From: Chitinophaga barathri
Lineage (GTDB): Bacteria; Bacteroidota; Bacteroidia; Chitinophagales; Chitinophagaceae
Direction: 5' to 3'
Length of the DNA stretch: 64,000 bases
Assembly (NCBI RefSeq): GCF_003807585.1
Contig: NZ_RMBX01000001.1
Location: forward strand, 744,001-808,000
Part shown: positions 44,751 to 53,622 of the stretch, one piece after another
Layout of the letters: the number at the start of each line of letters is the position of its first letter
How positions within the stretch are numbered: position 1 is the stretch's first letter
Made by a program: the position numbers and the translations under genes
The notes under the pieces: generated by a model
What the model was told of the DNA's origin: nothing
Seen by the model: the letters and a program-made list of their open reading frames with translations, nothing else
Databases searched by the model: none

Positions 44751-45218
44751 ATGGGACTCAAAACAATAGTGAGCGCCGAAGCCGGCAAACAGGAACTGGT
44801 GATTACACGGGAATTTGACCTGCCATTGGAGCTGCTTTTTAAAGCGTATGAAGAGCCTGAGATTGTTGAGCAGTGGATGGGGACTAAAGTGCTCAAGCTG
44901 GAAAACAGGAAACATGGCAGCTGGCAATTTGAGACGTCAGATAGCAAGGGAAACGTAGTATTGCGGACCAACGGAACGATCCACGAGTTTGTTCCCAATC
45001 AGAAGATCACCCGGACCTTTGAGATGGAAAATACGCCGTATGAAGTTCATCTTGAGTTCCTTGATTTTGAAAAGCTCACAGACGACACCAGCAAACTCAC
45101 GATGCATATCGTATACAGGTCCGTGGCCATGAGGGACGAAATGTTGAAGCTGCCTTTTGCCCAGGGCATCAATATGGCGCATAACAAACTGCAGGAGGTT
45201 GCCGGTAAACTCAGATAA
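44751..45218 (+). CDS. SRPBCC domain protein (AHSA1 type)
   Basis: 155-aa hydrophobic-ligand-binding fold. Family features are ITREFDLPLELLFKAYEEPEIVEQWMG and the late helix FAQGINMAHNKLQEVAGKL. It begins five bases after the ArsR-type gene and is translationally linked. Its ligand may be the effector of the regulator, but this is inference. Confidence 0.82.
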   Translation: MGLKTIVSAEAGKQELVITREFDLPLELLFKAYEEPEIVEQWMGTKVLKLENRKHGSWQFETSDSKGNVVLRTNGTIHEFVPNQKITRTFEMENTPYEVHLEFLDFEKLTDDTSKLTMHIVYRSVAMRDEMLKLPFAQGINMAHNKLQEVAGKLR

Positions 45219-45290
45219 TCTGCCATGGCGGGCCTCCGCGCGCGGCATATCAATAACCTACACTATAACGCACATTAAAAACACCACACT

Positions 45291-45671
45291 ATGACAAAGC
45301 GAAACAAAATCATTTATTGGATTGCTACTATCTGGCTTGCATTGGGAATGATCTCAAGCGGAATAGTACAGTTATTCAAAGTAAAAGCGGAAACAGATTT
45401 TATGGCGAACCTGGGCTACCCTGAGTATTTTCAAACGATACTGGGTACCTGGAAGATACTGGGAATTGTGGTATTGCTTATTCCCAGATATCCTTTGTTA
45501 AAGGAATGGGCATATGCCGGCTTTTTCTTTGTCATGACCGGAGCGGCGATTTCACATATCGCATCCGGCACTGTAAGTGAAATATTTCCTTCATTATTAT
45601 TACTGGCCCTGACGATAACATCATGGTATTTCAGGCCTGCGGACAGAAAAATCATATTAGCTAATCAATAA
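45291..45671 (+). CDS. DoxX family membrane protein
   Basis: 126 aa with four predicted transmembrane helices and the DoxX-like N-terminus NKIIYWIATIWLALGMISSGIVQL and MANLGYPEYFQTILGTWKILG. DoxX proteins are linked to quinone or sulfur redox and stress resistance. It is 72 bases after the SRPBCC gene in the same operon. Confidence 0.8.
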   Translation: MTKRNKIIYWIATIWLALGMISSGIVQLFKVKAETDFMANLGYPEYFQTILGTWKILGIVVLLIPRYPLLKEWAYAGFFFVMTGAAISHIASGTVSEIFPSLLLLALTITSWYFRPADRKIILANQ

Positions 45672-45681
45672 AATAAATATC

Positions 45682-46260
45682 ATGAATCCCAAGGTTGATT
45701 TTTATTTTAAAAAGGCCAAAAAGTGGCAGAAAGAACTGGAGAAATTGAGAACGATCATACTGGACTGCCACTTGACGGAAGAATTGAAGTGGGGCGTCCC
45801 CTGCTATACGTTTGAAGGCAGCAACATCGTCTTAATACATGATTTTAAGGATTACTGCGCGCTTTTGTTTATGAAAGGTGCCCTGATGAAAGATCCCAAA
45901 GGCATCCTGATCCAGCAGACGGAACATGTGCAGTCCGCCCGCCAGATCCGGTTCACCAATCTCCAGGAAATAACCAAACTTGAGCCGGTTCTGAAAGCCT
46001 ATGTTTTTGAAGCCGTTGAAATTAAAGAGGCCGGTTTGAAAGTGGACTTTAAAAAGGCGCCGGAACCTGTCCCCGAAGAACTGCAAAATAAATTAGATAA
46101 GAGCTCCGCGTTTAAAAAAGCCTTTGAAGCACTGACACCGGGGCGGCAAAGAGGATATATCCTCTATTTTTCCCAACCCAAACAATCCAAAACCCGGGAG
46201 TCGAGGATTGAAAAATACACGCAGCAGATCCTGGATGGGAAGGGATTGAATGATGAGTGA
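45682..46260 (+). CDS. YdeI/DUF1801 family protein
   Basis: 192 aa. The N-terminal part is a DUF1801 domain (KKAKKWQKELEKLRTIILDC, EELKWGVPCYTFEG, YCALLFMKGAL). The C-terminal YdeI motif includes FEALTPGRQRGYILYFSQPKQSKTRESRIEKY. YdeI-like proteins are linked to polymyxin or antimicrobial peptide resistance in some bacteria; role here unproven. Fourth gene of the ArsR-led operon. Confidence 0.8.
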   Translation: MNPKVDFYFKKAKKWQKELEKLRTIILDCHLTEELKWGVPCYTFEGSNIVLIHDFKDYCALLFMKGALMKDPKGILIQQTEHVQSARQIRFTNLQEITKLEPVLKAYVFEAVEIKEAGLKVDFKKAPEPVPEELQNKLDKSSAFKKAFEALTPGRQRGYILYFSQPKQSKTRESRIEKYTQQILDGKGLNDE

Positions 46261-46344
46261 TCATCCGAAGCCGATATGTAGATTAATTCAAATATACCGG
46301 GATACTTGAATGGGCTTGGATTTCCGGTATTAAAATAAAATATT

Positions 46345-46374
46345 TTTGATTTTTGATGGTAAAGAGTAAATTTG
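46345..46374 (+). promoter_or_regulatory. Promoter of tRNA-Pro
   Basis: TTTG at 46345-46348 and TAAATTTG at 46367-46374 with an 18-base spacer. The mature tRNA begins nine bases after the -7 box, so the primary 5' leader is very short. Confidence 0.7.
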
Positions 46375-46383
46375 CTGCCCATT

Positions 46384-46457
46384 CGGGATGTAGCGCAGCC
46401 CGGTAGCGCGCTTCGTTCGGGACGAAGAGGCCGCTGGTTCGAATCCAGTCATCCCGA
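46384..46457 (+). tRNA. tRNA-Pro (anticodon CGG)
   Basis: A 74-base cloverleaf: acceptor CGGGATG (46384-46390) with CATCCCG (46450-46456) and discriminator A at 46457. The D arm is GCGCAGCCCGGTAGCGC, the anticodon stem CTTCG/CGAAG encloses loop TTCGGGA (anticodon CGG, G37), and the T arm contains GGTTCGAATCC. CCA is not encoded. It has its own promoter and terminator. Confidence 0.95.
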
Positions 46458-46485
46458 CTTGAATGAGATTTAAAGAAAGTAGAAA

Positions 46486-46516
46486 GCTCGTAAACGCAGT
46501 GTTTACGGGCTTTTTT
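46486..46516 (+). terminator. Terminator of tRNA-Pro
   Basis: Arms 46486-46495 and 46501-46510 pair over 10 bp (one G-T) around GCAGT, followed by six T. Confidence 0.85.
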
Positions 46517-46668
46517 GTTTTTAGGAGGTGTCAGTTTGCATCAATAGATATCCATCTGCGAAAACTTAAAGAGTGTATTAACCGCATTATCCTACCGACC
46601 TATTTGCCTCATCGGTTCAGGTTATTGACCTAAAAACATTAATTTCACCCGCTCTAAAAATCCCTACC

Positions 46669-47115
46669 ATGGAAGCAGTCATCTTTTGCGGCATACAGGC
46701 AACCGGGAAAACAACGTTTTTCAAAAACAACTTTTTCTCTTCCCACATGCGTATTTCCCTGGACCAGCTCAAAAGCCGGTACCGCGAAGACCTTTTCCTG
46801 GAAGCCTGTCTCAAAAGCCAGCAACCTTTCGTGATAGACAACACCAACCCGGCCAAAGAAGACCGGCAGAAGTACATCCGGCTTGCCAAAGACCGGAAGT
46901 TCCGCATCGTCGGTTATTATTTCCAGTCGAAAGTAGCGGATGCCCTGGAAAGGAACAGCCTGCGCACAGGCAAGGCCCTCGTGCCGGACATTGCCATCAA
47001 AGGAACTTTCAACAAACTGGAATTGCCCTCCCTGGAAGAAGGATTCGACGAATTATATTATGTTTCCACCGAAAACAATGATTTTGTGATCAAACCTTGG
47101 ACCTATGAAATTTGA
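46669..47115 (+). CDS. P-loop kinase, polynucleotide-kinase-like
   Basis: 148-aa P-loop protein with Walker A at residues 8-16 (GIQATGKTT) and a downstream VIDNTNPAKEDRQKYIRLA segment, the pattern of the AAA_33/zeta-toxin and PNKP-type polynucleotide 5'-kinase family. Its stop overlaps the start of the Thg1-like gene by 11 bp, so both are translated together. It may phosphorylate 5'-OH RNA ends produced by ribonucleases. Substrate is inferred from context only. Confidence 0.72.
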   Translation: MEAVIFCGIQATGKTTFFKNNFFSSHMRISLDQLKSRYREDLFLEACLKSQQPFVIDNTNPAKEDRQKYIRLAKDRKFRIVGYYFQSKVADALERNSLRTGKALVPDIAIKGTFNKLELPSLEEGFDELYYVSTENNDFVIKPWTYEI

Positions 47116-47866
47116 TGAGCTCGACAAAAAGATGCGGGTATTTGAAACCATCAACGACACAGGCGTACTGCCCGGCATATACATCGTGGCCCGCATAGAC
47201 GGGCGCGGATTTACCCGTCTTACCAAAGAGACCTACTCTTTTGAAGCGCCCTTTGATGAACGTTTCAGGGATTATATGGTCGAAACCGTGAAACACCTGA
47301 TGAACTGCGGGTTCAATATTATTTACGGCTACACTCAAAGTGATGAGATCTCCCTGCTGTTTCATGAGAATGAAGATTCTTTTGCCAGGAAACGCAGGAA
47401 ATATATTTCTATCCTCGCCGGCGAAGCCAGCGCCAGGTTCTCCGTATTGCTGGGAAGCGCCGCCGCTTTCGATTGCCGCCTGTCCGAACTGCCTAACAAA
47501 CAGCTGGTGACCGACTATTTCCGCTGGAGGAACGAAGACGCCCACAGGAATTCCCTAAATGCGCACTGTTACTGGCAACTGCGGAAAGAAGGTTTTTCAA
47601 AAACGGATGCCACCAAACAGATCGAGAAACTCAGCACCGCGGCTAAAAACGAACTGCTGTTCGGCTACAATATCAATTTCAATGATCTCCCGCTTTGGCA
47701 GAAACGCGGCATCGGCCTGTACTGGCAGGAAATTGACAAAACCGCCTATGATCCCCGACAAGAGCAGGAAATAACCGTAAAAAGACGGGAACTGACTACA
47801 AACTACAGCCTTCCCATGAAAGATGATTACAACGATTTTATCTCGGCGCTGCTGTTTCGCGGGTAA
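47105..47866 (+). CDS. Thg1-like tRNA 3'-5' polymerase
   Basis: 253-aa member of the tRNA-His guanylyltransferase family, which adds nucleotides in the reverse (3'-5') direction to 5' ends of tRNA. Catalytic metal ligands are Asp32 (ARIDGRGF) and Asp80-Glu81 (TQSDEISLLF). The region RNSLNAHCYWQL corresponds to the eukaryotic HINNLYN motif but is altered. Bacterial members repair 5'-truncated tRNAs more than they add G-1 to tRNA-His. The kinase upstream could prepare the 5' end. Confidence 0.88.
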   Translation: MKFDELDKKMRVFETINDTGVLPGIYIVARIDGRGFTRLTKETYSFEAPFDERFRDYMVETVKHLMNCGFNIIYGYTQSDEISLLFHENEDSFARKRRKYISILAGEASARFSVLLGSAAAFDCRLSELPNKQLVTDYFRWRNEDAHRNSLNAHCYWQLRKEGFSKTDATKQIEKLSTAAKNELLFGYNINFNDLPLWQKRGIGLYWQEIDKTAYDPRQEQEITVKRRELTTNYSLPMKDDYNDFISALLFRG

Positions 47867-47912
47867 CTGCAAAACAGCAACGACTGCCAGCATACCGGCC
47901 TTTGGAATTACC

Positions 47913-47920
47913 TAACTTTG
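47913..47920 (+). promoter_or_regulatory. -7 box for the 82-aa gene
   Basis: TAACTTTG, an exact TAnnTTTG, 13 bases upstream of the ATG at 47934. No TTG is seen at -33 distance. It would give a leader of only a few bases, with AAAGGATC before the start codon. Confidence 0.45.
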
Positions 47921-47933
47921 TAAAAAAAGGATC

Positions 47934-48182
47934 ATGGATACAAGAACCACCCTCCCTCCCGGCGGCAGCTTCTACAGCCAGGTGCTGGCGCTCCACGAGA
48001 ATAAACAGGAAGCGAACATCCTTTACGAAGACAATGGCGTAACACGTGCAAACGGCATCATCACTTCCATCTTCGAAAAAGACGGCAAACAGTGGATGCG
48101 CCTGAATGATGAAACGGATGTGGCGATAGACAAGCTCTATGCCGTAAACGGTACTTTTACCTCGGATTATTCCGAATGCTGA
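47934..48182 (+). CDS. Small conserved-looking protein, function unknown
   Basis: 82 aa, soluble and acidic, with alternating short strands (QVLALHENKQEANILYED, RANGIITSIFEKDGKQWMRLND, VAIDKLYAVNGTF). The beta-rich pattern with a terminal LYAVNG could be an Sm-like or SH3-like barrel, but I cannot assign a family. It follows the Thg1-like gene by 67 bases, with its own possible -7 box, so membership in that unit is uncertain. Confidence 0.5.
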   Translation: MDTRTTLPPGGSFYSQVLALHENKQEANILYEDNGVTRANGIITSIFEKDGKQWMRLNDETDVAIDKLYAVNGTFTSDYSEC

Positions 48183-48375
48183 TCTTTATTTCCCCGTCTT
48201 TTTTCCCCAGCGGTGTATTCGTCCAGGCTTTAATGCCTGGTGAAACACACTGGTTTGTTATATCCCGCATACTCCGGGGATATGACATTGATACAAACAC
48301 AAATAAATAATTTTCAGTAAATTAGAAGATATCTTTAAAACCCCGGCGCAACGCTGATCAATACTGTTAACGCCT

Positions 48376-49821
48376 ATGAGGTATCTTTACCTTTTACTGA
48401 TGATACTGCCGGCCCTGCCGGCAAAACTCTCCGCTCAGGATGCTAATTATTGGGCTTCCAGCTATGGCCCCGCCGGTTATTTTATGCCCGGCGCAGTGAT
48501 CTCCCAAAACAGGGATAGCGGCGTGATGTTTTACAATCCGGCTTTGCTGGTGAATACGGAGGGTAGCACCACTTCCATCAGTGGCACCATTTATCAATGG
48601 CAATCCATTTTGTACAAGAATGGGCTGGGCACCGGCCTGAACCTGAAATCGCAGGGTACCAGCATCATCCCAATGGTGGCTTCCCGCGCTGTGCCGATGA
48701 TCAAAAGAAAACTGCCCTTTACACTCGCTTTTGCCATCGTACACACGCCCATTATAGATTACGGCGTTTCACAGCAGAAAGACGTTGTGCAGGATGTGCT
48801 CGACAATTCATACAGCCCCGGCCCTGAAACCTTTATCGGGCAATACAAAGCAGCGAACAGGATGGACCAGACGGCGGTGCAGCTCGGCGCCGGCTGGCGG
48901 GCGGGGAAAAAGATATCCCTGGGATTTACGGCCGAAGCTATCATGCAGAAACAAACCTTTACCATCGATTATATCGCCCGGGCGCTGATGAACCCCGCGG
49001 GGCCGGATACCTTGCTGGCGCCTATCACCACCGTATCCGAAGACTATACCGCCACGTACTGGCAAGCTGGCCTTCGCGCACGGCTGGGCCTGGCCTGGGA
49101 AATATCCGCCAATCATCACGCCGGCCTGCTGATCACCACCCCTACGGTGAAAGTAGCAGGCAAAGGTACCGTGATCTCCAATGTACAGATCAGCAATCTA
49201 TACCTGGACCCGACAATAGCCCTCAACCTGCTGGCCAGCTCCCGGCAGGCAAAACTGCCCAGTCATTGGAAAAATCCGCTGAGTATCGCCGCCGGCTATA
49301 CGTATATCCATAAAAAAGGGCAGCTGTATTTCGCCGCCGAATATTTTGCGCCGGTAAAAGAATACAGCGTACTCAAACCGAAACCGGCCGCGTTTATCAG
49401 GCCGGACACCGGCAACAACAACACCTCTTCGGAATTCCTCCAGCTGAACGATGCCAGGCGCGCCCTGGTCAATTTTGGTATCGGAGCCAGTTACCAGCTG
49501 GCCGGAGATTTTGTGGCTTTTGCCTCTCTTCGGACGGACTTTACATATGACAAAGGCGACATTCACTCCGTAACCGAAGGGTATAACATCAATGTCACCA
49601 ACTGGAACCTTTACCACGCGCAGATAGGCGTGAACATGCGGCGCAAGTGGTACCACCTCCGTACCGGGCTTATGCTCACCTATGGCGGCACCAACAATTA
49701 TCCTCAGACATTCAACCTGGACAAACCAGACGAAAGCAATTTCCTCCTGGGCGAACCCGGCGTCACAAAGGCCCACACCTTCCAGGCGGGGGTGCTCGTG
49801 TCATATATCCATAACTTTTAG
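48376..49821 (+). CDS. Outer-membrane beta-barrel protein (OmpP1/FadL-like)
   Basis: 481 aa with signal peptide (about 1-20) and a barrel pattern of alternating hydrophobic strands ending in VSYIHNF, a C-terminal aromatic as in outer-membrane proteins. The early YGPAGYFMPGAVISQNRDSGVMFYNPALLV segment resembles the FadL N-terminal plug region (NPA motif). FadL-type proteins import hydrophobic compounds. Specificity unknown. It converges on the AsmA-like gene. Confidence 0.7.
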   Translation: MRYLYLLLMILPALPAKLSAQDANYWASSYGPAGYFMPGAVISQNRDSGVMFYNPALLVNTEGSTTSISGTIYQWQSILYKNGLGTGLNLKSQGTSIIPMVASRAVPMIKRKLPFTLAFAIVHTPIIDYGVSQQKDVVQDVLDNSYSPGPETFIGQYKAANRMDQTAVQLGAGWRAGKKISLGFTAEAIMQKQTFTIDYIARALMNPAGPDTLLAPITTVSEDYTATYWQAGLRARLGLAWEISANHHAGLLITTPTVKVAGKGTVISNVQISNLYLDPTIALNLLASSRQAKLPSHWKNPLSIAAGYTYIHKKGQLYFAAEYFAPVKEYSVLKPKPAAFIRPDTGNNNTSSEFLQLNDARRALVNFGIGASYQLAGDFVAFASLRTDFTYDKGDIHSVTEGYNINVTNWNLYHAQIGVNMRRKWYHLRTGLMLTYGGTNNYPQTFNLDKPDESNFLLGEPGVTKAHTFQAGVLVSYIHNF

Positions 49822-49847
49822 GAAAAGAAAAAGCCCTTATAGCGAAA

Positions 49848-52800
49848 TCATTTATACCCGGCTGCCAGCGGGGGAAGGTAATATTGCTGCCGGTATTTAT
49901 TGTATTGCTTTCGGTAGGCGCGGTCCCGCTTCGGTCTCAGGGAAGACATGACGCCGCTTTTCTGTACCAGTATCCAGTAGTTAAACACAAACTTTTCGCG
50001 GTTGCGTTCGGTGAAGATAAAAGAAGGCCGGGTGATGCGGGAAGGAAGCAAAAGATTGGCCAGCCAGGTTTCCACGGCAGGCAGCGGCCTCCATTTATCC
50101 GGGTGTCGTTTGTCGCTGATGCGGAGCTTCAGGTCGTGGTAATAAAAATGCATCTGGCCGTAAGCCGCGTATTTATTGCCTTTCCAGGTGCTGGAAACGG
50201 TATCGATGTACCCTTTGGTGATCTTTATGTTTCCCCGCGGCATGGCCTTACCGCCCAGCTCGGGCAACGATGCGGGAGATACACCCAGGCTGGCGGTGAA
50301 GCCGGAAAGGCTGTCCGCATACGATTCCCTGTACACCAGGTGGCGGATGCTGCCGTTGAACACATTCCCGGAAGCGTAAACTAACAACGAATCATTCCCC
50401 CCGAAACGGTTGCCGAAGTTCAGGATGGTGCCCTGCACGCCCGTCAGCGGTATTTCGTTCCATTGATCGCTTTTCGCGGGATGTTCCGAATAAATAATAG
50501 TACTGTTTGAAATCGCCACCGTATCTACCCTGAAAGACATTGTTATCTTCCCGATCAGTTTGGTGGGCATTTCTTTTTCGATCCCGTGCTGTAAGGGCAG
50601 GTGTTTATCCCTCGAAACAGTCATTTTTACGCCATCCAGGCCAGCTTTGCTGATACGCAACACCGATTCCCCGATACGGGCCGGATCGAAGCCGGAGAGG
50701 GCAATACTGCCATCTTCCACCGTAATGTAATCTCCCTGCCATTTTTCATTTTTGAAATGCGTTTCACGGTCCAGGTGCGGCTGCATAAAAATGTTATCCA
50801 GCCGGAAGGTGTTGTTCACCCATTTAAAACTACCGGCGCCTGCGTTCATCTTATCGCTGCTGAAGTTTATTTTCCCACCTTCCATGGCAAAACCAGGCAC
50901 CAAACTCCGCCAGTCGAAAGTTTCTCCATGTTTGAGGTTGATGGATGAATAAGAAAGATCTCCCGCCAGCCGTTCTCCTGTCACCGTGGTATTACCTTTC
51001 GCAAACCGGAAACCGCCGCCGTTCAAGGAAAGCGATGCCTCTGCGGATATGTTTTCACTGTTTATTTCGCCGCCTGACAGCTGGAGACGTGTATGCGGCA
51101 ATGCCAGTGTCAGCTCCGGCTGTTTTACTTTACTATCCGTCAATACAATATCGGCTGAATGAAACCTAATCCCTTCAGCAATGCTGCGCAAATCCCTGAT
51201 ATTTACCTGTAAGCGCGTATCCAGCCGCAGCGTATCTTTCGGTCCGATGCCGGTGTAATCAACGTGGGTATTTTTAATCCCGATCTCCCCTACTTCCAAT
51301 GCAAAAGGCAGTTTTATACCTTTAGGAGAAGTATCTTGAGCATGTTCATGTTTTTGCTGGCACCATTCCACATCTGCATTGTCCGCGTACAGATATGGCA
51401 TCCGCAGGGTGTTGAAATCCGTGGAATAAAGCGGCAGCCGGAACCGGAGCGAAGGCAGCGAAACCTTCATGGCCGTTGCTGCTGCGGAAACAAAGTTGAT
51501 ATTGCGTATAGTACTTTCTTTGCCGCTGTGAATGGATGCCGGGCCGGCCTCCAGCACAAAGCCTCGTTTTGTGACATTCACCGTTGACAGCTGCGCCTGT
51601 ATGCTGTTCCATACAAAAAAGCGATGCTCCGTCCTCAGCTTCTCCATCAGCAAACCGCTGCCCATAGTCAACAATTTGCCTTCCGGCGATGTATGGGAAA
51701 AGGAAAACTCATCCACCTCCAGCTTCGCAATCCTGACAACGGGCAGGTTATGATGTGCCTTTGTCTCTCCTTCCTTTTTACCGCCCTTCAACGATACCAT
51801 TACGCTGCTGGCCTTGAAATAATCAATCTGAATATCCCTCGTATGCTGGTATACATCCCAATCAAACACTTCCCAGTAAATGTCTCTCGCCAGCAACCGT
51901 GTTCCATTGGGCAATAGAATATCAGCCTCGGCTCCAAAATTGTGCCTTGTCACGCCATCGAGGCGGTAGCCAAGGACGGTGATCACCGTGCCTTTGGATG
52001 AAAGCTGTAGACTACCCACACGCAGGTCGGGGATGGCATGTTTAATATCCACCAGCGAATCGCTGCGGAATAGTTTATTTAAAAGAATATGCGCATTGAT
52101 ATCACTTACAGCCAGGGATGTACCCTTCTCCCCTCCTGCCTTATAACCCAGCTCCCCATCGCGCAGCCGGAAATGTTCCACATGTACTATTTCACTGATG
52201 CCATGCAAGGTCTGGTAAAATATATCAAGATTTTTGACTGGCGCCCGTTTGGAAGATGCGGAACGGGAAGGTGCGCCGCTTTGCCTGTGCAGGGTGATCA
52301 CCGGGCTGATCAGCTCCGCTTCATCTGCGTGAAGGTGTTTACGCATCAGGGCTTCAAAGTCCACATGTTTTAACCGCAGCGCCGGGGCGGTGGCGGTCAC
52401 GGTTTTATCCGCATGATTTTTTTCCGTTGGTGTGTAGGTAACGCCCTGGAACAATATCCCGTCCTTTTCAATGGCAAATTCGTTGATGCGCATCTGGTAA
52501 AGGCTGTCCCGGGAATAAAACACCATTTGCCGGAGGTCCATGCGCACGCTGTCTATGCTGAGCGGCCGTGTTGCTTTGGGATCCACGCGGAGATTGTAAA
52601 TGCGGAGATTGCTGTTCCGGCTGGCGGCCTGGCGGCCCTGGAGATGCACGTCGGCGTTCACTACATTGATAAAACCGATCCGCATCAATTGAAACGGCAT
52701 ACGGCTGCCCAACAGCAGTGTATCTTTTTTATCCTTTCCATGCCTGCCGGGCGGAACGGTGAGCACGGGATTCAGGCAGGTGAGTGTATCGATCAGCAGG

Positions 52801-53615
52801 TGGTCGCGCTGGTAGAAGGCCGGGAGATTCCGGGAGTTAAAAAAAATCTTGTCCGCTTTCAGGCTCATACCTGGATTATTAGCGGAATCCTGTTCGTTGT
52901 AATCAAGACTGTCCAGCTCCAGCCGCTGGCCTTTGCTGTCAAAACGCAGGGCGCTAAAACTGACCGCCTGCTTACGTTTGGGCAAAACCCACCGCTGGCG
53001 GCCCAACGAAAGCACCACCCGTTCCGATCCGAACAGGTGATCGTCCTGGTTATTTATTTCCGTAAAATTCTTAACGTACAGATTGATATCGTTCACATGC
53101 AGCACTGTGGCATCTTCCTGGATATAGTCATAAGAAGCGCCCTGTAGGTTGAAGGCATGCGCATTAAAGTGCGTAAGCGTTTTTTTGAGAATATGGAGGA
53201 TGTCCGAGCCTTTGAACACGCGCTGGGCACCGGTCACCGGTTTCCGTTGCACGTACATTTTCAGATGCGGTGAAATAAAAGCCATGCTATCCACGATCAT
53301 TTTCCGGTTCATCAGCAGGTCTTTCCAGGAAGCCAGCGAAAAGTACATTTCCGGGATCTCCACATCGTACGTAGCTGCTTTATCCCGTGGATCCACGCAA
53401 TGCACCGACGATCTTTTTAACCTGATCGCCCTTTTCCAGAAAGACACTTCCGCCACGCCCGCATCAAATACGTACTGGCCCTTCGTTTGCACCTTCACGG
53501 CATAACGCAGGCTTTCTTTAAAACGATAAGTGATCAGGTAATAGAACAAGCCGATGCATAGCAGGATGCCTGTCGCTATAATGATCAATATTCTTTTGAG
53601 GGCTTTTTTCAACAC
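49848..53615 (-). CDS. Very large AsmA-like envelope protein
   Basis: 1255 aa with one N-terminal transmembrane helix (about 9-31, ILIIIATGILLCIGLFYYLI) and a long periplasmic body of repetitive beta structure, including segments reminiscent of AsmA/TamB/DUF3971 proteins (MSFRVDTVAISNSTIIYSEHP, GVQGTILNFGNRF). Such proteins form lipid-conducting bridges between the membranes. It is longer than typical AsmA and has no clear TamB C-terminal domain, so the assignment is structural only. The AI-2E-type gene upstream ends seven bases before its start. Confidence 0.6.
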   Translation of the reverse strand: MLKKALKRILIIIATGILLCIGLFYYLITYRFKESLRYAVKVQTKGQYVFDAGVAEVSFWKRAIRLKRSSVHCVDPRDKAATYDVEIPEMYFSLASWKDLLMNRKMIVDSMAFISPHLKMYVQRKPVTGAQRVFKGSDILHILKKTLTHFNAHAFNLQGASYDYIQEDATVLHVNDINLYVKNFTEINNQDDHLFGSERVVLSLGRQRWVLPKRKQAVSFSALRFDSKGQRLELDSLDYNEQDSANNPGMSLKADKIFFNSRNLPAFYQRDHLLIDTLTCLNPVLTVPPGRHGKDKKDTLLLGSRMPFQLMRIGFINVVNADVHLQGRQAASRNSNLRIYNLRVDPKATRPLSIDSVRMDLRQMVFYSRDSLYQMRINEFAIEKDGILFQGVTYTPTEKNHADKTVTATAPALRLKHVDFEALMRKHLHADEAELISPVITLHRQSGAPSRSASSKRAPVKNLDIFYQTLHGISEIVHVEHFRLRDGELGYKAGGEKGTSLAVSDINAHILLNKLFRSDSLVDIKHAIPDLRVGSLQLSSKGTVITVLGYRLDGVTRHNFGAEADILLPNGTRLLARDIYWEVFDWDVYQHTRDIQIDYFKASSVMVSLKGGKKEGETKAHHNLPVVRIAKLEVDEFSFSHTSPEGKLLTMGSGLLMEKLRTEHRFFVWNSIQAQLSTVNVTKRGFVLEAGPASIHSGKESTIRNINFVSAAATAMKVSLPSLRFRLPLYSTDFNTLRMPYLYADNADVEWCQQKHEHAQDTSPKGIKLPFALEVGEIGIKNTHVDYTGIGPKDTLRLDTRLQVNIRDLRSIAEGIRFHSADIVLTDSKVKQPELTLALPHTRLQLSGGEINSENISAEASLSLNGGGFRFAKGNTTVTGERLAGDLSYSSINLKHGETFDWRSLVPGFAMEGGKINFSSDKMNAGAGSFKWVNNTFRLDNIFMQPHLDRETHFKNEKWQGDYITVEDGSIALSGFDPARIGESVLRISKAGLDGVKMTVSRDKHLPLQHGIEKEMPTKLIGKITMSFRVDTVAISNSTIIYSEHPAKSDQWNEIPLTGVQGTILNFGNRFGGNDSLLVYASGNVFNGSIRHLVYRESYADSLSGFTASLGVSPASLPELGGKAMPRGNIKITKGYIDTVSSTWKGNKYAAYGQMHFYYHDLKLRISDKRHPDKWRPLPAVETWLANLLLPSRITRPSFIFTERNREKFVFNYWILVQKSGVMSSLRPKRDRAYRKQYNKYRQQYYLPPLAAGYK

Positions 53616-53622
53616 ATCCGAT

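Noticed and set aside
46384..47866. Retron or toxin-antitoxin reading of the tRNA, kinase and Thg1-like genes
   Set aside because: There is no reverse transcriptase; the small kinase resembles a zeta-type fold but lacks an antitoxin partner, and the Thg1 family points to RNA repair.
48223..48240. Hairpin CCAGGC/GCCTGG after the 82-aa gene, as a terminator
   Set aside because: Six base pairs without any T-run; kept out of the feature list as too weak to call.
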